The translations under genes and the position numbers were made by a program. This document shows, piece after piece, positions 1-4,498 of a stretch of DNA of 5,666 bases. Numbering within the stretch: position 1 is the first letter of the stretch; every line of letters starts with the position of its first letter. The notes beneath the pieces were generated by a model that had not been told where the DNA came from, did not search any database, and saw nothing but the letters and a program-made list of their open reading frames with translations. Source of the stretch: Syntrophobacterales bacterium (GTDB taxonomy: Bacteria; Desulfobacterota; Syntrophia; Syntrophales; UBA6807); assembly GCA_021159265.1 (NCBI GenBank), contig JAGGSD010000293.1:1-5666 (forward strand), given 5' to 3'.

Positions 1-13
1 ATTTTCGCAAATA
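1..13. repeat. 13-bp terminal direct repeat, left copy
   Basis: The first 13 bases (ATTTTCGCAAATA) are identical to the last 13 bases of the window (5654-5666), in the same orientation. The match lies exactly at both ends. This points to end overlap of a circular or repeat-bounded contig more than to biology inside the locus. Confidence 0.75.
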
Positions 14-40
14 ATTGCCAATTTGGCTCCAGATTTTGTT

Positions 41-50
41 TCAGGCCTGA
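41..50. repeat. 10-bp perfect palindrome
   Basis: TCAGGCCTGA is a perfect palindrome in the non-coding stretch downstream of the thioesterase gene. A second small palindrome, GCCAA-T-TTGGC, lies at 17-27. Neither is followed by a T-run, so I do not call a terminator. Bases 14-171 otherwise show no coding signal. Confidence 0.4.
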
Positions 51-115
51 CGAAGCTGACACTTTTCCCGTAAATACGCATTCCAAATGCAGTCCGGGGA
101 CAAGAATGGAACCTT

Positions 116-132
116 GAACCATTGAACGGTTA
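116..132 (+). repeat. dispersed 17-bp repeat, inverted partner at 5571-5587
   Basis: GAACC-AT-TGAACGGTTA matches the reverse complement of 5571-5587 at 15 of 17 positions; the two central bases differ. The two copies lie in the non-coding flanks at opposite ends of the window. They look like members of a short dispersed intergenic repeat family. Confidence 0.4.
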
Positions 133-171
133 CCATAAGTCAAACGGAGACTTAACCCTTTTCCGACCTTG

Positions 172-606
172 TTAGCTGATGTTGTCTTCGACCACGAACC
201 ATTCTTTTTTTCGATAAACCAAATCTTGACTCTTTGCTACAAGTTCCCCAGTCCGACCATCTCGAATAGTGATATCGTATAAAACTATTGGTCCAGTAGC
301 GCTTTGTTCTTCAGCTTCAGCAATTAATAGATCACCAGAGGTTGTTGCTTTCAAGAAGTTAATTCCAACGTTCAGTGCTACTGCCATCTGTCCATGGGAA
401 TTGCTGGCAGCGGCAAAAGCCATGTCGCCTATCGCAAAAATAACGCCGCCGTGAGTGAAACCATGAAAATTAATCATATCATCAGTAATGGTTAGAGTCA
501 CCCGACTATGGCCCGGCTTTAGAATTTCAATGTTAGCCCCTAAAAAACGTGCGAATGGATCACGTTGAATGTATTCGTTAATTTTTTGTTTTCTATCTTT
601 GTTCAT
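172..606 (-). CDS. PaaI/PaaD-type hotdog-fold acyl-CoA thioesterase
   Basis: A 144-residue single-domain hotdog thioesterase, the usual length for the PaaI family, which hydrolyses CoA esters, often of hydroxylated phenylacetyl-CoA. The diagnostic core is residues 47-70: N-F-H-G, then H52-G53-G54 on the loop before the central helix, then D61 and N69 in GDMAFAAASNS. D61 aligns with the catalytic aspartate of E. coli PaaI. Residues 80-92 (VGINFLKATTSGD) and 110-124 (YDITIRDGRTGELVA) are the matching later strands. The ATG at 606-604 has a good upstream purine stretch, AAGGAAG, about 6 bases away. No paa or other aromatic-degradation genes are in view, so the substrate is unknown; a role in acyl-CoA turnover or metabolite repair is equally possible. 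It is transcribed away from the haem cluster and stands alone. No clear terminator follows. The family is secure; the exact substrate is not. Confidence 0.9.
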   Translation of the reverse strand: MNKDRKQKINEYIQRDPFARFLGANIEILKPGHSRVTLTITDDMINFHGFTHGGVIFAIGDMAFAAASNSHGQMAVALNVGINFLKATTSGDLLIAEAEEQSATGPIVLYDITIRDGRTGELVAKSQDLVYRKKEWFVVEDNIS

Positions 607-636
607 TATTATCTTCCTTATCTTATTAACTACCAG

Positions 637-891
637 CTAACGCCGAGTTGACGGGCAAATTTTAGCGGTATAATGGACGCGGAGCGTCTGGTTATGCAGG
701 AAAATTTGCCGGTCGAACGACTGGTTCGCAAGGCGCTTGGCGCCGGAGAACCATTCGGTCGGCCATTCTGCTGAAATTATTGAATAATCACGAACTCGAA
801 GCAATCCCCCTTTATCAAATTCTGTGCCAATTAATCGTCTTCTTGAACCATGGATTAGTTCCGAGCGCTCGTTCCTCGACTCAGGACTAAT
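637..891 (-). pseudogene. unrecognised ORF remnant ending inside the 106-bp repeat
   Basis: An 85-codon open frame runs from just after an in-frame TAA near 895 to a TAG at 639-637. It has no ATG and only an internal TTG. It reads ISPESRNERSELIHG, continues with RRRLIGTEFDKGGLLRVRDY and SAEWPTEWF, and then enters the 106-bp repeat, whose translation (GAKRLANQSFDRQ...) supplies the C-terminus and the stop. I do not recognise a family. Its amino-acid composition is plausible for a real protein, so it may be the tail of a gene whose 5' part was lost when the brnTA segment arrived. It could equally be translated non-coding repeat DNA. It begins inside the end of brnA. Confidence 0.3.
639..744. 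repeat. 106-bp structured direct repeat, copy 1
   Basis: Identical to 1510-1615 except at one position (C685 versus T1556). It has layered inverted symmetry. GGCAAATTTT (654-663) pairs with AAAATTTGCC (701-710), enclosing ATAA/TTAT (670-673 and 692-695) and GACGC-GGA-GCGTC (676-688). Two further hairpins follow, CGAAC-GACTG-GTTCG (714-728) and GGCGC-TTG-GCGCC (732-744), and the repeat ends exactly at the last base of the second. This is the architecture of a small palindromic mobile or REP/MITE-like element, with no coding capacity of its own. Together with copy 2 it brackets brnTA. Confidence 0.9.
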
Positions 892-893
892 CC
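852..893. other. imperfect stem-loop at the 3' end of brnA
   Basis: GGATTAGT (852-859) pairs with ACTAATCC (886-893), with two more C-G pairs inside after one bulged base. The loop contains the 10-bp palindrome CGAGCGCTCG (862-871). It spans the brnA stop codon. No T-run follows on the minus strand, so it is not a classical intrinsic terminator; it could stabilise the transcript end or be part of the repeat debris here. Confidence 0.45.
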
Positions 894-921
894 TTTATTT
901 GCTGGACTAATCCTTTATTTG
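884..921. repeat. 20-bp period tandem duplication at the brnA 3' end
   Basis: GGACTAATCCTTTATTTG occurs at 884-901 and again at 904-921, separated by CT. The outer copy includes the brnA stop codon. Because 20 is not a multiple of three, the two copies are read in different frames, so the duplication determined where brnA now stops. Confidence 0.8.
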
Positions 922-1162
922 TTCGGGGTGGTTGCTTATGATGTGCAACATATAGATCTAAAAGCCGGCGGATCATTTTTTGATACTGTGTATTATGTTT
1001 TTTTGCTTCATTTTTAAAAAAAACAACACTGTCTTTGCTAAGAGTGATCGTGATTTTTACATTCTCCTCTTTAAACAGTAAATCTTCAGGAGGAGGTAGA
1101 AAATCATCAACTATACGTAATTTTCCCAAGGGTTCATCAGTGTATTTAATTTTGGTTTTCAT
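887..1162 (-). CDS. brnA: BrnA-type (CopG/RHH-like) antitoxin
   Basis: A 91-residue antitoxin partner of the BrnT ribonuclease just upstream. The N-terminal part (1-33, MKTKIKYTDEPLG and FLPPPEDLLFKEEN) resembles the toxin-binding segment of this family. Residues 35-73 look like a ribbon-helix-helix DNA-binding region: strand VKITITL, helix SKDSVVFFKNEAKK, then NTQYQKMIRRLLDLYV. In this family the antitoxin caps the toxin and represses its own operon. I chose the ATG at 1162-1160 over an upstream one at 1219 because GGGGAGG sits about 6 bases before it and family members begin MKTKIKYTDE. It overlaps the end of brnT by 17 bases, typical of translational coupling. The last dozen residues come from a local 20-bp duplication and are probably not conserved. 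Confidence 0.85.
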   Translation of the reverse strand: MKTKIKYTDEPLGKLRIVDDFLPPPEDLLFKEENVKITITLSKDSVVFFKNEAKKHNTQYQKMIRRLLDLYVAHHKQPPRTNKGLVQQIKD

Positions 1163-1424
1163 ATATTTTCCTCCCCTTTCTCCAGTATCCTGCACCGATA
1201 ATGCGTATAATGCTGCCACGATATGTGAAACGAACTGTTATGATTCCATTTCCGACTTTGCCGAAACAGTAATATCTTTTTTCTTTTTGGCTGTGATCTA
1301 AATCCTCTGCAATAATACGATCAGGATCAGTAAAGGCATATTGGGCAAATTCAAATGAGACTCCATGTTTCTCCTGATTTTGCTTGTCTTTTTTAGCATC
1401 CCACTCAAATCTTACCTTTCTCAT
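1146..1424 (-). CDS. brnT: BrnT family ribonuclease toxin (DUF497)
   Basis: A 92-residue toxin of the BrnT/RelE-like fold, an mRNA-cleaving ribonuclease held inactive by BrnA. Family marks in order: FEWD (6-9), K-x-NQEKHGVSF (14-24), the AxxxFxDPDR region (27-36), the acidic DLDHS (41-45), a basic R50, and the C-terminal RIIGAGYWRKGRKIYE (74-89). The usual RIISAR is here RIIGAG, and the basic residues follow slightly later (R82, K83, R85). That is a mild deviation, so activity is likely but not certain. It is the first gene of the brnTA pair, in the standard toxin-first order. The ATG at 1424-1422 has no strong Shine-Dalgarno sequence while brnA has an excellent one, which would favour antitoxin excess. 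Both genes lie between the 106-bp repeats, suggesting acquisition as a unit. Confidence 0.9.
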   Translation of the reverse strand: MRKVRFEWDAKKDKQNQEKHGVSFEFAQYAFTDPDRIIAEDLDHSQKEKRYYCFGKVGNGIITVRFTYRGSIIRIIGAGYWRKGRKIYENQN

Positions 1425-1509
1425 AATTTATCAATATCAAATAGAAGGAATAAAAGCAATATAAATATACATATAATAATATGGTTGATTTTAGGACAGT
1501 TGAGCACCG
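1425..1509 (-). promoter_or_regulatory. AT-rich brnTA promoter/operator region
   Basis: The 85 bases between brnT and repeat copy 2 are strikingly AT-rich and contain the inverted sequence CATAT-AATA-ATATG (1470-1483), a plausible RHH-type operator half-site pair. Several TATA-like boxes are possible, so I cannot fix one promoter. BrnA autorepression is known for the family; the operator assignment here is inference. Confidence 0.35.
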
Positions 1510-1615
1510 AACGCCGAGTTGACGGGCAAATTTTAGCGGTATAATGGACGCGGAGTGTCTGGTTATGCAGGAAAATTTGCCGGTCGAACGACTGGTTCGC
1601 AAGGCGCTTGGCGCC
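1510..1615. repeat. 106-bp structured direct repeat, copy 2
   Basis: The second copy, in the same orientation and 871 bp from copy 1. The only difference is T1556 in place of C685. The change turns a G-C pair of the inner GACGC-GGA-GCGTC hairpin into a G-U pair, so the fold is kept at the RNA or single-strand level. Its right edge abuts the HigB-like remnant, where similarity to HigB proteins stops. Confidence 0.9.
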
Positions 1616-1751
1616 AGCTTCCTCCCAACGAAAGCAGACGCGCCATTGATCGTTGATGCGAATTCGCAACGACGACTGCGTAACTGTGAAAGATAAGGCC
1701 TCCGGCAGCAAAATGAGAAGGACAGTCGAATTGACCTCGAAGCAGAAACAT
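1613..1751 (-). pseudogene. truncated HigB/RelE-like toxin remnant
   Basis: On the minus strand, 1669-1613 encodes LRIRINDQWRVCFRWEEAG. This is the signature core of HigB-type toxins of the RelE/ParE superfamily, in which IRINDQWRxCFRW is normally followed shortly by VEIVDYH. Here the expected ending is absent: the 106-bp repeat starts right after EEAG and the frame runs on through it. Upstream, LPEALS (from the ATG at 1711) resembles the RLEALxG segment of the family, but the residues between fit poorly, suggesting small frame-disrupting changes. No antitoxin (higA) is seen. It is a decayed toxin gene, not a functional one. Confidence 0.6.
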
Positions 1752-1901
1752 TTATTGAGAGAATTGAAAATTAAGGTTGAAACTCTCTGACGATAGAGTG
1801 TAGTCCATAAAATTAAAATGATATTGTCATTTGTTCCGGAGAGTTACAACCCGGTTTCCGGAATATGGGGTATATTCCTGCTTTTTAGGAGTGCATCAGT
1901 C
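1752..1901. other. gene-free interval upstream of the haem-cluster promoter
   Basis: No credible gene is seen. Two TTCCGGA sequences occur at 1834-1840 and 1856-1862, the second part of the perfect palindrome TTCCGGAA (1856-1863). They are 22 bp apart, about two helical turns, and lie roughly 40-65 bp upstream of the -35 box, a plausible but unproven activator site. A small stem, ACTCT/AGAGT, lies at 1782-1799. Confidence 0.35.
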
Positions 1902-1928
1902 TTGACAACAAGAATTTTGTGTTATAGT
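1902..1928 (+). promoter_or_regulatory. sigma70-type promoter
   Basis: A perfect -35 box TTGACA (1902-1907) is followed after 15 bases by TATAGT (1923-1928), a five-of-six match to the -10 consensus. The spacer is two bases short of ideal. Transcription would begin near 1935 and read through the hairpin at 1963-2009 into ccsA. It is the best promoter in the window for the ccsA-hemA-hemC cluster. Confidence 0.6.
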
Positions 1929-1962
1929 CGTGTACAAAAGATTGTTTATAATTGGTAAACTT

Positions 1963-2009
1963 GTAAAAAGCTCCGCTATGCCGCTAAACGGCATTGCAGA
2001 GCTTTTTAC
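1963..2009 (+). terminator. bidirectional terminator-like hairpin in the ccsA leader
   Basis: GTAAAAAGCTC (1963-1973) pairs perfectly with GAGCTTTTTAC (1999-2009). Inside, after a C-A mismatch, GC-T-ATGCCG pairs with CGGCAT-T-GC around a CTAAA loop. In all, 19 of 21 positions pair. The five T's of the 3' arm (2003-2007) serve as the U-run of an intrinsic terminator, and the A-run of the 5' arm gives the same on the minus strand. It lies about 28 bases after the predicted transcription start and 38 bases before ccsA, so it could be an attenuator or end a roughly 75-nt RNA. Confidence 0.6.
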
Positions 2010-2047
2010 GAATCCATTAACTTGAAACATGAACCTTCTTTACAATT

Positions 2048-2860
2048 ATGGACATTTTGTTTTTCAAAATTGCCTTTTTGGCTTATTTCTTAAGCACAAT
2101 CGGATACATTGCATCCATTCTTGTCAGAAGAGTTGTGATAGCCAAGACATCCACGTGGATTCTTTTTTCAGCCTTTGCCATTCATACAATTTATATCACT
2201 TTTCGATGGGTGAAAACCGGTTATAACCCGGTGACTAATCTTCATGAATCCCTTTCATTCATTGCATGGGTTATTTCAGGCAGTTACCTCGCCTTTCAGA
2301 TGAAAACGAAAACCAGGATACTCGGCTCGTTTGTATCCCCCCTCGCTTTTATGCTTATGATCGTGGCATCGGCGGGATTGGGCAAAGTGGTTTCCATACC
2401 TGTCATATTACAGGGTTGGTGGGTAGCTATCCACACTATATTGTCTCTTGCGGGAGAATCACTTTTTGCCCTGGCATGCATGGCCGGGATTATGTATTTG
2501 ATCCAGGATAATTTAATAAAAAAGAAAAAGTCATACCGTTTCAGCCGCCTTTTACCCCCGCTGGGAGACCTCGACAGAATAAATCATATTTGTGTTTTAT
2601 GGGGGTTTCCACTTCTTACTTTGGGCATTATTGCCGGTTCAATCTGGGCGAGAACTGTATGGGGGAGTCGCTGGCAGTGTGATCCAAAGCAGGTATGTAC
2701 CGTGATTTCCTGGTTTTTATATGCTTTTTTGTTACATCAAAGACTTGCGATTGGATGGAAAGGCAAAAAAGCAGCAGTCTTGTCTATTTTTGCCTTTGTT
2801 ATTCTGCTCTTTGCCGTTGTCGGCGTAGAAACCTTTTTCGTAACGATGCACAGTTTTTGA
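2048..2860 (+). CDS. CcsA/HemX-like cytochrome c assembly membrane protein
   Basis: A 270-residue, highly hydrophobic protein of the CcsA/CcmC/HemX superfamily (cytochrome c assembly domain). About eight membrane helices are visible, near 3-25, 35-53, 66-84, 92-110, 123-152, 183-203, 214-233 and 243-263. Family landmarks are H46 with RW and GYNP (53-61), NLHESLSF (64-71), H129 in WWVAIHT, the WWD region WGSRWQCDPKQ (205-215), and the terminal MHS with H268. The conserved histidines that flank the haem site are kept. The WWD motif usually reads WSWDPKE; here the second W is C and the E is Q, so haem handling may be altered. Its position directly before hemA matches HemX, which influences HemA levels in Bacillus, as well as a CcsA role; I cannot separate these. 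The ATG at 2048 is chosen because homologues begin with this helix; no Shine-Dalgarno sequence is visible. Confidence 0.85.
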   Translation: MDILFFKIAFLAYFLSTIGYIASILVRRVVIAKTSTWILFSAFAIHTIYITFRWVKTGYNPVTNLHESLSFIAWVISGSYLAFQMKTKTRILGSFVSPLAFMLMIVASAGLGKVVSIPVILQGWWVAIHTILSLAGESLFALACMAGIMYLIQDNLIKKKKSYRFSRLLPPLGDLDRINHICVLWGFPLLTLGIIAGSIWARTVWGSRWQCDPKQVCTVISWFLYAFLLHQRLAIGWKGKKAAVLSIFAFVILLFAVVGVETFFVTMHSF

Positions 2861-2920
2861 CATGGATATGTAGATTCTTTGTCCGTAACGTGTGCGGTTT
2901 TTGAAAAACAAAAATCTAAT

Positions 2921-3016
2921 CACGAAAGCCCGAAAATTACGAAAACACGAAAAAATTAAGCATTATCCCATCCTTCATTTTAAACTTTTCTGGTTTTTAC
3001 CTTTTCGTGTTTTCGT
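2921..3016. repeat. CGAAA repeat cluster with 15-bp inverted repeat before hemA
   Basis: CGAAA recurs at 2923, 2931, 2940 and 2948, with 8, 9 and 8 base spacing. ACGAAAACACGAAAA (2939-2953) is perfectly repeated in inverted orientation at 3002-3016 across a 48-base loop. It can form a long stem in the ccsA-hemA spacer, ending 51 bases before the hemA ATG. It resembles the dispersed intergenic repeats of anaerobic deltaproteobacteria; a regulatory function is not shown. Confidence 0.7.
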
Positions 3017-3067
3017 GACAAGTTTTTATAAAGCATTTTAGTCGCGGTTTTGCCGCCTCAGAAAAAT

Positions 3068-4336
3068 ATGAGTATAATCCTTATCGGAATGAATCATAAA
3101 ACAGCTCCCCTAAATATCAGGGAGAGGCTTTCAATATCCTGTGAAGATAACGACGCCTTGAAGGTAATCAAGAGTATTTCACAGGTAAGGGAGGCTATGT
3201 ATATTGCTACATGTAACCGTGTGGAAGTACTGGCAAGCGTAGAAGATGTTGAAAAAGGCCTGGAGAAGTTAAAAACTTTTATTTTTTCCCATGGCAATTT
3301 GTCCCGTGGAGAGATGAAGGAATGCCTCTATGTTTATCGTGACGTTGATGCAGTGCGACATCTTTTCAGAGTAGCCTCAAGTCTTGATTCCCTGGTTATG
3401 GGAGAGCCTCAGATTCTCGGACAGGTGAAAGATGCCTATCGTCACAGCGTAGAGCAAAAAGCTTCGGGAATTATACTGAATAAGTTACTTCACCGTACAT
3501 TTCATGTGGCAAAGAGGATAAGGACAGAAACGGGAATTGCCAACAATGCCGTATCTGTGAGCTTTGCAGCCGTGGGACTTGCTAAAAAGATATTCGGAAA
3601 TCTTCGTGATAAAACCGTCCTTCTCATCGGCGCCGGCGAGATGTCTGAATTAGCGGCGAGGCATTTGTTGAACAATGGTGTGAACAGGATTATTTTTGCC
3701 AACAGGACATATGAAAATGCGGTAAGACTGGCAAATGACTTTCACGGTGTTCCCGTTGGTTTTGATCTTCTCGAAGACAAACTGAAGGAGGTGGATATTG
3801 TCATAAGTTCTACGGGGGCACCCGGGTATATTGTTAGCGAAGAAATGATTGTAAAAGCCCTGCACAGACACAAAAACAGGCTCATGTTTATAATAGATAT
3901 AGCCGTGCCAAGGGATGTGGACCCGGCCGTAGAGGAAATTGATAATGTATATCTGTATAACATTGATAATCTTCAGGAAATCGTGGATGAAAATTTGAGA
4001 AGCCGGATTGAAGAGGCTGAAAAGGCAGAGGCAATTATTTCTGAGGAGATTATCAGCTTTACAAATTGGCTGAATACGCTGGAGGTTGTTCCCACCATTG
4101 TTTCGCTGAAAAGGAAAAGCGAAAAGGTTATCGAACGGGAACTCGAAAAATCCCTGTCATGGATGAGGAACTTGACTGAAGGGGAACGAGAAAAAATCAG
4201 AATACTTGCCTCTTCTATTGTGAATAAAATACTTCATGATCCGATTACAAGCCTTAAAGAGGAAAGTCAAAACAGCGGGGCTGACCCTTATCTGGCTGCT
4301 GTCATAAGGTTATTCAGGCTGGAAAAAGGTGAATGA
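3068..4336 (+). CDS. hemA: glutamyl-tRNA reductase
   Basis: NADPH-dependent reduction of glutamyl-tRNA to glutamate-1-semialdehyde, the first committed and usually rate-controlling step of C5-pathway tetrapyrrole synthesis in the cytosol. With the ATG at 3068 the protein has 422 residues, normal for the family. The catalytic domain begins MSIILIGMNHKTAP. The nucleophilic cysteine is C49 in ATCNRVE, and H98 in VRHLFRVAS is the conserved active-site histidine. SLDSLVMGEPQILGQVK follows at 105-121. The NADPH-binding Rossmann domain carries LLIGAGEMSE (185-194), then FANRT and VISSTGAPGYIV. The C-terminal helical dimerisation domain contains LHDPITSLKE (390-399). A TTG at 3050 would add six residues; family N-termini and weak context favour the ATG. 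No clear Shine-Dalgarno sequence precedes either. It lies 207 bp after the ccsA-like gene and 162 bp before hemC. Confidence 0.97.
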   Translation: MSIILIGMNHKTAPLNIRERLSISCEDNDALKVIKSISQVREAMYIATCNRVEVLASVEDVEKGLEKLKTFIFSHGNLSRGEMKECLYVYRDVDAVRHLFRVASSLDSLVMGEPQILGQVKDAYRHSVEQKASGIILNKLLHRTFHVAKRIRTETGIANNAVSVSFAAVGLAKKIFGNLRDKTVLLIGAGEMSELAARHLLNNGVNRIIFANRTYENAVRLANDFHGVPVGFDLLEDKLKEVDIVISSTGAPGYIVSEEMIVKALHRHKNRLMFIIDIAVPRDVDPAVEEIDNVYLYNIDNLQEIVDENLRSRIEEAEKAEAIISEEIISFTNWLNTLEVVPTIVSLKRKSEKVIERELEKSLSWMRNLTEGEREKIRILASSIVNKILHDPITSLKEESQNSGADPYLAAVIRLFRLEKGE

Positions 4337-4376
4337 TTCATTTTTATGAAATTATGCCAGAATACCCCGTGTTGTG

Positions 4377-4426
4377 CATGGAGAGGAACGGCATCCTTAT
4401 TATGCCCTCTCCATGGGGGAGAAGGG
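4377..4426 (+). other. two competing hairpins in the hemA-hemC spacer
   Basis: CATGGAGAGG (4377-4386) pairs perfectly with CCTCTCCATG (4406-4415), extended inside by GCAT/ATGC (4391-4394 and 4402-4405). The same CCCTCTCC strand (4405-4412) can instead pair with GGAG-A-AGGG (4418-4426). The two folds exclude each other. There is no T-run, so it is not an ordinary terminator. It may be a REP-like palindrome or an RNA processing or switching element. Confidence 0.55.
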
Positions 4427-4487
4427 AAGGAATTTATTTTAGATGCCCCGCCTTATGGGCTGGGAGACTCGCTTTTAGCGTCAAATT

Positions 4488-4493
4488 GAGGTG
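4488..4493 (+). promoter_or_regulatory. hemC ribosome binding site
   Basis: GAGGTG (within TTGAGGTGAC) is a strong Shine-Dalgarno sequence. It ends five bases before the ATT at 4499, the only position near it that opens the complete HemC frame. It is the clearest ribosome binding site of the haem cluster and decides the unusual start. Confidence 0.7.
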
Positions 4494-4498
4494 ACAAC

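Noticed and set aside
852..893. Intrinsic terminator for brnTA
   Set aside because: The stem is interrupted, and no T-run follows it on the minus strand.
887..1219. Longer BrnA starting at the ATG at 1219
   Set aside because: It would overlap brnT much further, and the ATG at 1162 has a strong Shine-Dalgarno sequence and the family N-terminus.
1035..1301. Plus-strand frame opposite brnTA
   Set aside because: It is antisense to two genes with clear family matches and has no family features of its own.
639..1615. Repeats as integron attC sites flanking a toxin-antitoxin gene cassette
   Set aside because: Size, palindromy and a TA cargo all fit, but I cannot find the paired RYYYAAC and GTTRRRY core sites at the repeat ends, and no integrase is in view.
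2029..2226. Small frame overlapping the start of the CcsA-like gene
   Set aside because: It lies in a different frame over a clearly conserved membrane protein, and its sequence resembles no family.
2921..3016. CRISPR array
   Set aside because: The CGAAA units are too short and too closely spaced, with no true repeat-spacer pattern.
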